Positions 11,477 to 23,691 are shown, numbered from the stretch's first letter. The stretch: DNA of 64,000 nt from Paraconiothyrium sp. Pb-2020 (GCA_022419385.1 JAJUBI010000003.1:930001-994000), one strand, 5' to 3'. Translations and numbers: made by a program. The notes: a model not told the origin generated them from the letters alone.

Positions 11477-12588
11477 GTTGGCTTCGGAATTCAAGGTAGT
11501 GCTGCTCCTCTTCTTCCTTACGACAATGCTTCCTTTATACAAGTATCACCACCGGATGATGATCTTAACCTCCCACGACACTAAACCCCAGTTACCACAC
11601 CCCTACCCCTTTGACTCCATACCAAACCTACTTATTGAGTCTACCGATCCCAGCACCCGGAAACATTGGGGTGCATCCACCAACTGGATCCGCATCCTAC
11701 ATGACACCACGAGCCTTCAAAGCCGCCGCGACTCTTTTCGAAGCGGAGCAAGCGGTCCGTGGAGGCTCTCGGGGCACAACGTTAGATTAAGCAATATCGA
11801 AATCCCACAGAATGTTCTTCGAGTCTTAAGCGAAAACCGGCGTGGCCAATCCTAGCGTCACGGATAGATTGAGGCGAACAGAACACCAAGAAATCCTGGG
11901 GTAATTTGCTTTAGTGAGGAAACGTGACGACCGCTTGTACAAGAGGATTGGGATTGCCGAGCGATGTAAAAGAAGGCCAAGAATTACGAGAGATGTTGAG
12001 CGCGGGATACGGATAGGGAAGCCGTGATCTGGTACTGGAGTTGAGGAGATTGAAAAGGATGTTGCCGTTGAAAGTGGCATTTGGAGGCGCGTTGCAAGCG
12101 TTGCCCGACCAAACTGATGGATGATGACGTTCTTATGCAGCTGCTCTGCTTTGTTCTGAGAGAGGCCTCAAGCGATCTGAGTTTCAGATCAAACGCTTTC
12201 AGCTGGAGCAGGGTTGAACATCGCACTCTACGCTTGCAAGAACAGTTGGCCAAAATATGAGAGCTCGATCAAATTGATGATACTGAGTTTTGCCCACGAT
12301 TGGTCACAATTAGTGAAGTTCGGTCTTCCAGTTGGTCCAAAGACCTTTGCTGTAGTTCTCTATAAATAAGGTCTGTCCACCACAAGTCGACTCAAGGGTC
12401 ATCCAAACCAATCTCTTCATCGCACCGGGCTGTTGACAGTTATTCGTCAGAGTATGGACGCGGAACTCCTGTTGTGGCCCACGCGTCTCGGAAATGGTCG
12501 CGAGAATACTGCCCAAGTGCCGGATCTCCGAAGAATAGTTGTAGACAGATCAGAAGGGAAGAATGCGCAGCCGCCCTAGCGAGACGTT
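11477..12588. other. Intergenic; one small unassigned minus-strand frame
   Basis: This is the spacer between the 5' end of the AA9 gene and the 3' end of jip5. A 68-codon frame at 12310-12516 (-) contains the phrase LGSILATISETRGP just upstream of its first ATG region and ends in WTNWKTELH. Its composition looks somewhat protein-like, but I cannot link it to a family or to another exon. The rest holds only short, overlapping frames. The AA9 promoter should lie in the first few hundred bases. Confidence 0.35.
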
Positions 12589-13909
12589 TCATTCCAAACC
12601 AGAAAAGCCCAGGATACCGTGATTTTGCTGCTGCTTCCCGCCCTTGCCCTTCTTCCTCTTCTTCCGCTTCTGCGAGGGTCGCTCATCCTCACTGCTGTCA
12701 TCCATCTCTTCATCGCTTTCCTCGTCATCACTATCACGCGAGTGCTTCGGCCCTGTAACGCCATTTTCAGCCTCTTCCTCCTCGCTCTCCTCCTGATGCC
12801 CATATATGCTTGCTTCGCCCCATACTTTGACCATTCTGCCGCCTCCACTGATCATTCTACCGGTGGAGTCGAAGCCAAGGCCAACCACGGCCTCTTTCTC
12901 CAATTCATCATGCGATAGTTCAGCAATAACCTGGTTCGATCCGATCTTGACAAAACGCAAGGCGCCATTGCCCAAACCCACCGCGACTACTTTGCCACCG
13001 GGCCCGACACCCTGGGGCAAGAGTGCCATCGCGTCAAGACTTTCTCCACCGCCAGGTGACTTGTCAACGGTGATGCGCTCGTCTTGGTCATCCCAGACTC
13101 CCCGTTCCCAGAGAGTCAGGACACCATTGCCGCCTCCGACTACAACCTTTTCACCGACACTGGAACCCTTCTTTGAGAGGCCTGAGACCATGACTGAGCA
13201 CAAAAGCTCCTCTTCCTGATCTTCGCTCCGTACCATCACTCCCCGTCGTAGGTCTGTGACAGCCACTGTGGTACCTCCCGTGCTGACCCATTGTTTGCTG
13301 AAGCCACTCGTGCTTGCGGCGCTCGGTGGAAGCGGTGTAATGGACGAGATGTAGTCATCATGTGGGTGATGCGTTTGCTCAGGCTTAGCATTGGCTTTTG
13401 CGCCGAGCGCGCGGAGATCGTAGAGGTGGAGCGCCGAGGAGTCGGTCCCCAGAAGAAGGGTCTGCGGTGAGAGTGCATGGATGATGGACGGCGCGTCAAC
13501 CGCATTGGAGCTGCTGCGCAGTGTCAGCAAGCCTGCAGGTACAGCGAGTAGTACTAATAACGTACGGATCAAGCGGGACAGCAAATTTCGCAACGACATT
13601 GCCGGTCGCTGCATCTGCAGCTTTCACGATGCCATCCGTCCCGGCTGAGTACAGTTGCGAGCCATCAATGGCGAAGGCTAGCGCGCGGCAGCTGCCCTTG
13701 TGTCGTCGTGTTTTCCATGCAGTCTCTATATGCCCAAAGCCATTTTCTGAAGCCAAGGTCTCGTCGTCGTCGTCGCTTGCGCCTGCAGGCAGGCGGTACG
13801 TCTGAACATGGCCTGAAGAGAGACCAACAGACACAATTGGCTCCTCCGGATGGACCGCCTGAGTAAACAGGTCGTGGTCAAGCGGGATGGCGCATATGTT
13901 CTGGAACAT
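12589..13909 (-). CDS. jip5: WD-repeat protein Jip5 (WDR55 family)
   Basis: Nucleolar WD40 protein of the Jip5/WDR55 family, linked to ribosome biogenesis. Exons 13566-13909 and 12589-13513 give about 422 aa, the usual length. Start ATG 13909 yields MFQNICAIPLDHDLFTQAVH, which matches the family N-terminus. WD repeats follow: SVGLSSGHVQTY, ALAFAIDGSQLYSAGTDG, LLLGTDSSALHLYDLR, VVVGGGNGVLTLWERG, VVAVGLGNGALRFVK, MISGGGRMVKVW. The C-terminus is the expected acidic stretch (DDEESDEEMDDSSEDE) followed by a basic nucleolar-type tail (KRKKRKKGKGGK) and a conserved end (HGILGFSGLE). The intron is 52 nt; its acceptor could also lie 3 nt further on, changing one residue. Confidence 0.93.
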
Positions 13910-14849
13910 GGCGCGTGATGTTGTGGTGCGCTGGGAACCCAGGAACGCTGCAACTTTTCTGTGGAGCAATCGGAGGTCGCAGCTGCCCGCAAACGCAGAT
14001 CAGGTCACGTGTCGCGCCTGTCCCCGCCCAGCTTAGCCTCTGTCCAACTATAGGAGGTCCACCATCTCCTTTCACCTTCGCACTTTTCACCTAGAACTAT
14101 TCCGGACAACATAAGGAGAGAGAGGTATCTGCGTATTGCTTTCGCAGCTTCATAATCTTGATCTGCAGTAAGCGTATCCAGAGCTCACTCAGTTCCTTTT
14201 GTCTCGCGCTTCTCTGTCGTCTGTCCATCGAGCTCGCTCCAATCAACACGAATTGACATCTTGAAGAATGCGTGTCACCCACCGACAGCTTTTTGGTAGC
14301 CTTGGAGGCATCGGACTCTATCAGCGTCGCGAGCGTTGTCAGCGACATGTGTAGGCTGTAGAGTTGCGGCGTGGAGAGCACTTTCAGCTGTCTCAAAGGT
14401 GGGCATACAGAGAAGCGCTAGAGGATCCTGAGCTCATCAGATGATGTAATACTAGCTCAGCGATTACCCTCTCGACTGGCTATACCCTTTCAGCATACCA
14501 AAAATAAGTCTGTATAATCGTTCATTACGCTCTGTAGCCCTTCAATCACCCAGTCATCACACTTTTCGCTAGAGCAATCTTTGAGACATTCACCGCTGTC
14601 TTCAACATGGAATTTAGTCAGGCTCTGCTCATCTCCACGGCACCTGTGTTAGCCACTCCTACCAGTATAATTACCTGTGAGCCTCTAAACACCCTATTCC
14701 TACCGCATGGCCTTTTCCATCTCCCTACAAAAGATAGTTTCTTTTACAACGTAGTTAAATTAAGTTAAGTTTGTGTGCGACAGTTGCTGGAAGCCTATAT
14801 ATCTTCGTAGCTAGAGAGACACACGAAGAGGTCGCGCCTTAGGCAGCTA
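13910..14849. other. Intergenic, no gene recognised
   Basis: This is the upstream region of jip5 and the space before the HET remnant. A 99-codon minus-strand frame (14097-14396) has no recognisable domain. A missing N-terminal part of the HET gene would lie in 14600-14849, but I could not find an in-frame exon there with the usual HET start motifs. Confidence 0.4.
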
Positions 14850-16240
14850 TTGCTCGCTTCATCCGTGGTCGCTACAAAGGGGGATGCTCGTCATGGACTA
14901 CCCGGCATCAAAGGCGGTACGCCTCCCCGTGTAACCACTCATGAAAAGATACCCTTCGATGGGAATAAACATGTACAGGCGAAAAAGGGAAGAGGTAGTA
15001 ATCTTCGTTACCAGACGCATGTTCAGGGGAGCATTTACAACACCAGAGTGTGGACATATCAAGAATATGTCATGTCCTCAAGAAGACTAATCTTCCCCAC
15101 AGGTGAAATCTTCTGGGAGTATTCCTGTGCAGAATGGTGTACGTAGCCCTGGGGTACAGAGTAGTTTTGAGACACCATGTGTATTGGTGGTTCAAGACTA
15201 TGATGGCCTCTTGGAACATGTTTGCTTGCAACTACTGACTATGTGGCCTAATCTTTAGACGAAGACTGCGCATCTGAGCCGTCTCATCCACCAAATCTGA
15301 ACCCTATCGCACTTGGACTTGCTGATGTGGACGCATACCAATTTCTGGTCGGTTCGTACAATTGAAGAAGTCTTACTTATGACTAAGACGCTCCTGCAGC
15401 CATTGATGGTATGCTTTCGTTGGCCAGCCGAAGCTTCGCAGGTGGCTTTCTCCATCGCCTCCCGGAGACGTACTTCGACAGTGCCCTTGCATGGAGAACT
15501 TCTGGGACCATGCGCCGTCGGGAACCATCCGGTCGATCGTCCAACTTGAAGTCGGCCCTACCTTCTTGGTCGTGGATCGGTTGGTCTGGGACATGCGACC
15601 ATGATCACAACTTTCTAAACATATATTCTAAAACAACGTGGTATGTCATCAGGCCTATGGAGGATATCGCCAACGCCCGACGCATCAATGCAAGTCGGTT
15701 CGAATTGAGGGATCTTTACCTCGATAGAGACCAGCCTTTACCCCATACACTACGAATACGCCAAACATGCTCAGCGACCATCTAGACTTTACCTGCATCC
15801 CGTCCCTACAACGGATGTTCAAGCAGAGTCCGCTACGGTAGTCCCGGAGCATATGCCATATATTTTCCTGCCAGGCGACCAGAATCAGGGTGCAGGAATA
15901 CTTCGATCCCAGTCGCGGCTGCATATCATTGACGGAGAAGAATAGGAAATACTTAGGAACTTTCTCCGTAGACGAGGACGACTATACATCCTTCTCTACA
16001 AATGAACATGAGATGTTTATGGTGGAGCTGGCGGCCATTTGCATAGTAAGGAAAACGTTTGCCGACGAGCCAGATGCGTACTTTGCTCTTTTGCTAATCC
16101 TTCAGAGCGTACCCCGACACTTGTGGATATAGAATCTTTCTATAGACAGAGGGAGAAAGCAGATAAAGAGCCTTCTATTGGAGGGGGTAGAGGCAGTACC
16201 TATATACATAGAAAGATACCTAGTAAGTCGGAATGTTGAG
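14850..16240 (+). pseudogene. Decayed HET-domain (heterokaryon incompatibility) gene
   Basis: HET-domain proteins trigger cell death after fusion of incompatible hyphae. Here only pieces remain, largely in one frame from 14850 to 15785. First comes GDARHGLPGIKGGTP and NTRVWTYQEYVMSSRRLIF, the classic HET 'WTYQE..LSRR' block. Next is FWEYSCAEW, then a likely intron (about 15139-15257), then DAYQFLVGSYN. Two in-frame stops follow, TGA at 15352 and TAA at 15385 (approximate), inside the otherwise conserved stretch that continues as RSLTY and then AIDGMLSLASRSFAGGFL. The frame goes on to LPETYFDSALAW and LPSWSWIGWSG and ends at a stop at 15783. More C-terminal sequence (FSVDEDDYTSF, MFMVELAAICIV) resumes in another frame around 15890-16132. 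The N-terminal HET region is missing. The whole looks inactive. Confidence 0.8.
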
Positions 16241-16253
16241 CTGTCATGAATCA

Positions 16254-16293
16254 TGATCAGTCAGCTGCCGGCTCATTGCCGAATGACTGATCA
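16254..16293. repeat. Perfect 10-bp inverted repeat (hairpin, 20-nt loop)
   Basis: The arm TGATCAGTCA (16254-16263) is matched exactly by TGACTGATCA (16284-16293). It sits just past the 3' end of the HET remnant. It could be a chance hairpin, a terminator-like structure or a relic of a small inverted-repeat element. I found no target-site duplication. Confidence 0.45.
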
Positions 16294-17266
16294 GGCATAT
16301 ATTACCTACACGCATCGACGCGCTGAGCGACTGAACAGGCCCTTATGCAGATTAATAGCTACCCTTATTGACGTCATCGCAACCACGGAAAGTAATCCTG
16401 GAGTCTGACATTAATCGTTGGAACAAAAGTGTACTTTCCGGCCCGATTGACGTGTAGATTCATTCCCAATTGTGTCCATGTATCCCCAGCACTATCCGGC
16501 CTCGGGCTACTGTTCTAACTGTGTGTTCTCCCCAATAAAGGCTGCGCCCTGCGCAGCTTTCTCTGAGTCGAGAGGAAAAACACGCAGATATGCTTCCTCT
16601 ACTGTTCCCTAATGTTAAAATCACCATACATGCGAACAACTACTACAGATTTTGCTGGAAGTCTGAACCGGATTTACGCATAAGGTTGCAATTGTTCGGC
16701 TCTAGTGAATCCATGCGGTGCCCATACTGTACTTATATTTTATGCCATACCAACACCAACACAAAGCGAATTGACCAGTTCCCTACGCTTGACACGTACA
16801 CTGTTACTCTCGCACTACATCAGGATGTAGAGATCGCACATGTACACTGCCGGCGTTACTATCGGCATCTTCTCCTCCACATGCGCACTATCGGCAGTCA
16901 ACTATCCACATGTGGTCATCATCTGCGAAACTTGCAGCATCGAGTCCAGAGTTGTGACCACGTTGGTGACGCGGCCGTGCAGGTAGAACAACAATGGTTG
17001 TACACAAACGAACCCTAATCAGGCGGCGCTGTCTGCATCCGTGACGTCACTTCAAGCAATAATAATCAAGTCATGTACAAAGCAGTTTCATAATGCGTGG
17101 CCGAAGCCCTTCCTATGCGACAGATCGCAGGCCAGGGTATCCAAAATATCTTCCGCCCATCTATACAAAAACAGTTCGCATAGTCTGAACGAGGATCTGG
17201 CCACACGGCGTCATCGTCAGACAGTGTAGCACCCATGTGAAACTGCGTGGACAAAAGGAAGTAGCA
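16294..17266. other. Intergenic, no gene recognised
   Basis: About 1 kb between the HET remnant and the end of the GPCR gene. A frame of 142 codons at 16590-17018 (+) has no family resemblance. A short GC hairpin (gctgcgc...gcgcagc) occurs near 16542. Nothing here can be assigned. Confidence 0.4.
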
Positions 17267-18827
17267 CTATGGCTCGCTTCTCGCAGCTGCCGCTCTTACA
17301 CTCTCTGCACTAGACATCGACTGCAAATGCCGCTGCGACTCCGCCCCAGACTTAATCGGACCCAGAGGTATCGGGGCGCCCCCAAAGCCCTGAACCTCAT
17401 TTGTAATCGAAGTATTGAACTTCTTGGTGTATGGCTGCTGACCTCTTTTGGTCCTGCGAGTGGACAACGCATCCAGTGTCTCCGCTAGAGCGCGCTTGCA
17501 CTCCGGCCACGTCGTCGAGATATATATCATGGAGTTCCAGAAGCCCTGGAGAGGCAAGACCAACGCGGAAGCCAAATTCAATCCGAAGATAGAGTGCTCC
17601 TTGTCGATAAACTGTTGGAGACGGTTGACGGTCGAAGGGACCCAGACGATGAACAGTGCGGCGAACATGAGGAAAGCGACCTTAAAGTAGCCCCATGCGG
17701 CAGCGTTGGCGTTGGCTTCCGCGGCTGCGGTGCGACGCTTGGTGGGGTTGCGCTGGTTGATCGAGAAAGACTGAGAGTGTTTTACTTCTCGGTCGGGGAC
17801 CTGGACGGTGGCGAAGGCTGTGGCCTTGTAGCCTGTGCGAGGTCCGTCTTCACGCCGCTCCGTGCCTTTTCTGAGGTCGAATGGGCCTAACGATGGTGAG
17901 GGAGTAGAGACATCCGCTGGTGGTTCGGATAATTCCTTAGTGCTGGAAAATGAGCCGCGAGAGGGTGGGTATGCGACTAGTGAATCTTGGTCGATAGACG
18001 TGGTTTTGTAGGTAGTTTCCACCTTCATTTCGGTCTCGACCTTGATATTGCGGAAGTCGCCTGCGGTGAATGGGTTGGTGAGTGTGTTGCTAAGCTCGCC
18101 ATCTGGTATCTTAGTAAAGGAGCGAAGCTCAGCACGCTTCTTGAATATTTGACGTCCTGTCGCAATGTAGATACACATGGTAGCGCCAACGACGACCCTG
18201 TCCATTGTCAGACACCATGATTAACAGTATCTATGATATAATTACCAAATAGGCGCGTAGAAGAAGGCGATTCGCATCCATTCAAGATCTTGTCCAACCC
18301 AGCACCAGATCGTAGCAGGCCCGTATACCTTGTGCTTGTTTGATCCATGATGATTCATGATTAGGTATGCGATAGCGATGACTCCGGGACCACCGTAGCT
18401 AAAGAGTATGTACCACTTCTCGAGTCGAAGTAGTCGTCTCGAATCATATCCGCGGAAGAAGACCAACATGACGTTCAGTGCCATACTGAAGACCCACAAA
18501 GTGTCTGCCATCATGAACCTAAGGAGAGTCAGCATGTGTCTTGATGTGCTAATGTCAGACTGACCATTGTATCAAGAGGCCCTGGAACTCACAGAGAGCT
18601 TCGTATGGCGCACTCTGATGCGGCAGAGCAGAGGTTGATATCAAAGTGGCGATGTTGGTCAACATATTACCAAAGGACGCGTAGAAGACTAGCCGGTTGA
18701 TAGGTTTCCGAAAGTAGTGCCATCGGAGGAAAGTGGATATGATGAACAGTGAGCCTATTATGCTGAGAACAGACATGGTCCGCTCAGAGGCCTGTATGGC
18801 CAGCATCTCTCTGCCATTGAGCACCAT
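17267..18827 (-). CDS. cAMP-receptor-like seven-helix GPCR
   Basis: Plasma-membrane receptor of the fungal class resembling Dictyostelium cAR receptors (Aspergillus GprH type); its ligand is unknown. Exons 18565-18827, 18246-18518 and 17267-18197 give 488 aa. The start is the ATG at 18827 (MVLNGREML); the longer frame starts at TTG. Helices 1-5 are visible in order: SVLSIIGSLFIISTFL, LVFYASFGNMLTNIATLI, MMADTLWVFSMALNVMLVFF, YILFSYGGPGVIAIAYLI, IAFFYAPIWVVVGATMCIYI. A third cytoplasmic loop of about 145 residues, rich in Ser/Thr/Lys/Glu, follows. Helix 6 (FLMFAALFIVWVPSTVNRL) and helix 7 (LASALVLPLQGFWNSMIYI) come next, then an Arg/Ser tail. The WHYFRKP loop and FFRGYDSRRLLRLEKWY segment are family marks. 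Introns are 46 and 48 nt and fall in conserved helices, which supports the splicing model. Confidence 0.91.
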
Positions 18828-21800
18828 GGTGAGACTTGCCGTGTCGGAACTGCCAGAGCCCGCCAGGAATCCGTGATGCAACGAGTGGGCGACAAGATCC
18901 GCCGCGCTCTCTCTAGGTGACTAGACACATGGACTGGCGTGGGAGCTCACGAGTGTAGCGACAATCTCCAGCGGTTGAAAGTATACTGGTGTTGCACGAT
19001 AGGCTTGCCGTGGGGTTCTTCTCGATTCGGGTTGCCGCATGAATGAGCGCAGTGCGCCGCAGCTGGTCGCGTTCCTCAAGGAAGTTGTGTCCAAGAGGCG
19101 CGAGATATCTCTCACCTCATGTACTTGCCGGATCTAGTGAGAGCTAGACAACTTCGCGATCGAGATAGGCGGCTGGGTGAAAGGGTCGGCGGCAATTCCA
19201 CACGCGCAGTTCAGGAATGTGGGCTTAAGCACGCTTATGCCGCGTTTTCGTCCTCGAGGGGCGTTTGCACTATGCCGTTTGGAGCAGCGCGTGAAGTACG
19301 GCGCAGGGAGCGTTTGGCGTAAAGTGACACAAACAATGAATGCAGCTGGTGGCGTTGACTTAGGTGCTACCTGGGCAACGGTGAGAAGATGGAGGACGTC
19401 GTCTGCTACGTAATCAGAGCAGCCCCGTCCAACAAGTTGCAAGGTTGCTAAGTTACAAAAAGAGACAGCGCACGAGTAGCACTGACCTTGCGACACTACA
19501 GTGTATACATATACTCAGATTACATGCCTCGTCCCGTCCGCCTGTCCTGGAGCACGCATAACGGCACACGCTTAGCATAAGCCGGCGTATGCAATCTACC
19601 AACATTTCTCAAGCGCAGCCAGTGATAGCGTGGGTGCCTGAGCAAATAAAAATGCGATGGCGTCGAGAGGCTTGCGTCGGGGGTACCATTATAGCTGCAT
19701 GTGGGCGAATTATAGCAACAGCTGACCAGCATCTCCTTTGCCCGTTTTCGGACATAATCCTCTGTCATCCATGCCGGCCGCGTGTGAGGACAGGAAAACC
19801 GACATCCAGGACGATGTTGGCAGCTCATCGTCCTGGTGGCTCGCAATGGGCACATGTCATTGGCGTCCCAACGCCCATCAGCGTCGGCGCTCGCACCTAT
19901 TCTTATCCGCCTAACACACATCAACTCAGTGTCCGACTCCACATTCCAGCGTTACCTCATCCGCCATGATTTCGAGGTCGTGCCACCGACCGTGCCTGAA
20001 ACGCTTCATCGAAAAACAATGCGCTCTTGTGCGAGGTGTTCGCATCCGCATAGCCGTGCCACCTTCACGCTTCGATCGAAGAAACTGTATCGGCAAGCCT
20101 TACCGCATCGTGACACGAAACCTTCCCGCGTGCATGACGGGTCGTGCTCAGTCATATCCCGAAAGGGCGTTCATCTTGCGGACACGGGGGCTATGTCAAC
20201 GCCCCGACCCTGTTAGCTGGCTTGTTCATACACCATCGTCGCTTGCCCCAGCTGCACGGTGGCTCGATCTTATCTCATGCTCGCGTGCACCCGAGATGCT
20301 CGAACCAACATACGAATGGAACTTGTGCGGAAGGGACGATACGCTTGAAGACAGGCGTTGACAGCCTCCGAAACGCCGCCACACAATTGACTTTCGGCTA
20401 AAGTTGGGTTCATCATACGATACTGCAGTCAGAACGCTGTCATGGATCCTTCGACACTCGACACCTCAAGAGCATCCCTTTTGTGATTCAAACTGTTTGT
20501 CTTGCAGGACCAAGAAAGTATTGAGCTTACTATTCGTTAGGAAAAAGATGTTTAGTTTACAGGGGCCTCGTGGGTACCCTGTCAGATGCTCGCTTGTACC
20601 CCGCATAACGTTCAGATTCGTCGTCATTTCCCGTGTGACCAGAAGCGTTTCCGCTCTGGTACCTGAATACCCGCAACCGAGTGCTTGGATACATACAAGC
20701 GACGCCGTCAAGGTCGACATGTGAAGCAAAAGAAAAGCCACACGCGGTCAACATACTCCTTTCGACGTTAATTCCAGTCTGGCTACGCGCCTAGCGCATG
20801 CGCGGGGCATTGGCACAAGACTATCAACTGTGGACATCGCCTACACCGAGTGTCTTCTCTTCTCGATGCCACGATCCGCGGGTCAGGCTATTGAATACTC
20901 ATGAGACTCTTCCTGATTTTAGTGTACCAGACCTCGAATGACCAGATACTGCAGCGTCGCGACACTGTTTGCAGCAACCATGACTCGGGGGTGATCGCAA
21001 CAAACGAACGACAGACCTACCGATAGTATCAATAATGATTGCACGCTTTGAGGCTCCAGTCTCAAGAGGATCAATGAACACCCTACTTGGCCTTATCTAC
21101 CTAGGTAGGGAGGCACGATATGCGTTAGATTGGTCGATAATACTACTCCTGCGCACGCCACATACAAGTACCCCAAGCAGCCACTTTGCCTACTCCAGAA
21201 GTAACCGCGACCGAACTAAAACTTATCGTTCTCCACATCTAAGAACACTCCGTACTAAGACAAATCCTTCGTCGCTCGCCGCGTGGTCCAGATGTCGAGG
21301 GGCGTAGTAAGTTTGTTTCAAAAGGCGGGGTCCCGCCTATAGCGAACTGCTACCACGTGCGCGATCCTACACTGACAGCGGGATGATCACAGTACACCTG
21401 CATAATGCATCTGGGTCGTTACCAAGCAACATTTCCACAGCGGTGCTCGACCTGACTCGTGCGTTTGTCTGCGCACCGGCATTAGCGGGGAGAGAGTAGT
21501 CATGCGTGTGGAATTGAAACAGCTCTTTTCTGGGCAGTCGGATGCGGATACCCTTTCACGCAACGCAGTTCCCCAGCATACCATCAATACCACAGCCAAC
21601 CAGGTTCTTCTAAGGGGAACACTATCTGCGGGGTTAAGGAATCCAAGTAGATCTCCTACTTATTGCCTGTTCCAATATTGCGGTAGACAACTTACAGTCT
21701 TGTATCGTATTAACAACTAGTAGCAACGTACCAAAAAAAACATGTCTTGGAAAAGCGTCCATCTAGCAGACCATAACGTAATATGAGCAACACCCGCACA

Positions 21801-21860
21801 ACGTAATCGTAACAAGTAATCACTACCCTAAGACTCTCAAATACCACCATACCACCATGT
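18828..21860. other. 3-kb gene-free stretch
   Basis: Many overlapping frames of 60-140 codons occur in all three frames on both strands (for example 19520-20750), none with domains, conserved blocks or convincing splice-linked continuations. The first few hundred bases should contain the GPCR promoter. A 12-bp palindrome, CTACCTAGGTAG, occurs near 21098. I see no transposase or reverse transcriptase motifs. Confidence 0.45.
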
Positions 21861-22825
21861 TCAAGCCTTAACGACCTCCGCCTCCCTTCTTTGCCTCCCA
21901 CTAATCAGATAAACATTAGCTCTCACATCCAACAACGGATCCCCACTAGCATCCACTCCCTCAACCCTCGGTATAGGATCAAAAATAACATCCTTCTGCT
22001 CCTTCAACGATTCTTCCTCCCCCTTTGTCTTCTCAACTCTCACTTCTCCCAACTCCACAACCTCCCTCTCCTCAGGCCACAACACCGTCGCATCATCCGT
22101 CTTATCCCCCTCCGCGGCAATCTGCACAGACAGCTTAAACACAACAGCCCCCTTCTCCAGCCTCGGCCCCAGCTCCTCGAAAAGGTAATTCTCCCCCCTG
22201 GACGCCAACTCCTCCGCCCCGACCGTCTGCACCCCTCCACCGGCTCAACCCTATACCTCACAAACGTCTCCTTCCCCTCCGCATTGGTGAAGACAAACGC
22301 ATTAACCCCAAAATACCGCTCGGTTCCAAAGCTCACCGGGCTCGGCTTCGGGTCTTGAAGGAAGCGCACCGTCTCGGGGTGTGTGCCCAGAAACTTGGGC
22401 ACAGCGTCGCCGCCCGCGCCGAGCGCCTGGAGCAGCTCGAGGAACTCTGCGCCTGTACGCGTGGGGAAGTAGCGCGTGGAGTGGGCGATGATGTCTGTGT
22501 GGCGTCTTCTGCCGTCGTCCCCGGATGGAAGGTGAAAGCGGATGGCGATGCCGCGCGGGTTGGAGGTGGGATCTGTGTCTGGGATGGAAGGGAGGCCGGT
22601 GGAGGAGGAGAAGCGCACGGTGATGGGTGTGGAAGGGAGGCTGAAGTGCGGGGCTTTGGAGAGCGCGGAGGCGTGCGAGGTTGGTGTGAAAGTGCCGGTG
22701 AGGAGATGGCCTTTTGCGTGGGCGGGCCGGAAGGACTTGGATACGTTGGAGCCCTGCGCGCCGCGGAGAGCGTCGACGAGTCCTTTGCTGGTTTCGAGGG
22801 TTTGGGTGTCGGTGGAGAGAGGCAT
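21861..22825 (-). CDS. Catalase-related peroxidase (SrpA-like) with one-base frameshift
   Basis: Heme peroxidase of the small catalase-like family. ATG 22825 opens the chain; about 321 aa result if the frameshift is ignored. The N-terminal half shows RPAHAKGHLLTGTFTP (distal His), VRFSSSTGLPSIPDTDPTSNPRGIAIRF and THPETVRFLQDPKP, all typical of the family. The frame then runs off at about 22229-22238: the start of the chain reads into an Arg-rich nonsense tail, while the conserved second half (VGAEELASRGENYLFEEL, KTDDATVLWPEER, DPLLDVRANVYLISGRQRR with the proximal heme Tyr) lies one frame away. The break is at a run of four G on the coding strand, so a single lost G explains it. It could be a sequencing error or a real early-stage pseudogene; the otherwise intact second half favours recent loss or an error. 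Confidence 0.85.
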
Positions 22826-22982
22826 CGCTGCGATGGGTTTCCTTTCTCGTGCTGTGCTTGCTCTTACTGTGGGTGGCCTTCAAGTTCTTCTTGTGTAGCT
22901 GCTTGATACTGATGAGACCTCAATTCGTACCCAGTACCCTCCTATATACCCATCGTTCCACCCGCTTACCTATCACCAACCT

Positions 22983-23447
22983 TTACCCTTCCAAATACCC
23001 CTCCAAGAATGCTACATAGGTCTCCCTGCTGTAATCGCAAATTGTGCTTAATAAGGTAGGCGTTTGTAGAAGTGGAGCCATCGATGTTACTTCCTTCCTG
23101 CGGGCTTCGCAATCATAAGGGATGGTATGCAAAGGTGAGTTTAGCATGGCCACATTCAATACCGTACATATAAGCTTTTGGTCGATCGAAGGACCTAGAG
23201 AATAGGCGAGCATCTGTGATGATTTATATTGACCGTTGTATGCTAGTATTTCGCACCTATTTACCAAGATACCAATCTTGGAACCAAACAAGAAATCAGA
23301 ACTGCGCAGATAATGCTCGCTCCATGCCCAGGAATCGCGTGAACCACAAGGTAAGAAAATGCTCCACGTGAGGACTCCGTAACGCCGGTCGTCCTGATGT
23401 GCCATTAACTCTGATGACGCCCTGCTTTTAACAAAGATAGAAAACAT
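22983..23447 (-). CDS. Hypothetical ORF, doubtful
   Basis: An uninterrupted frame of about 154 codons from an ATG at 23447 (MFSIFVKSRASSEL...) to a stop at 22983. I recognise no domain, signal peptide or membrane segment. It lies between the start of the peroxidase gene and the end of the CDK gene. The amino-acid composition is not clearly unlike a real protein, but nothing positive supports it beyond its length. It may be a chance frame. Confidence 0.2.
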   Translation of the reverse strand: MFSIFVKSRASSELMAHQDDRRYGVLTWSIFLPCGSRDSWAWSEHYLRSSDFLFGSKIGILVNRCEILAYNGQYKSSQMLAYSLGPSIDQKLICTVLNVAMLNSPLHTIPYDCEARRKEVTSMAPLLQTPTLLSTICDYSRETYVAFLEGYLEG

Positions 23448-23691
23448 GATGTTTGTAGACACGGTCTGGTCAGATCATGATGTCGATACGGAAGGACACG
23501 TTTTATGAGATACCCTAGGCACTCGACGATTGTCAATATACCATGATGCGACCCTTAGGGTGGCGCCTGCCCAAAGAGGAACCTAGTGATAGGACCTGCG
23601 ACTGGAGATTGCGTTCGATTTGCCTGACTAATCGGATCTGAAGGTATCCCATTAGTCAACTCTCAGATCACAGGCAGTGACAGCTCAGCGC

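Noticed and set aside
22302..22906. Long Arg/His-rich minus frame and Gly/Val-rich plus frames over the peroxidase start
   Set aside because: Composition shadows of the GC-rich peroxidase coding sequence, which has clear family motifs in another frame.
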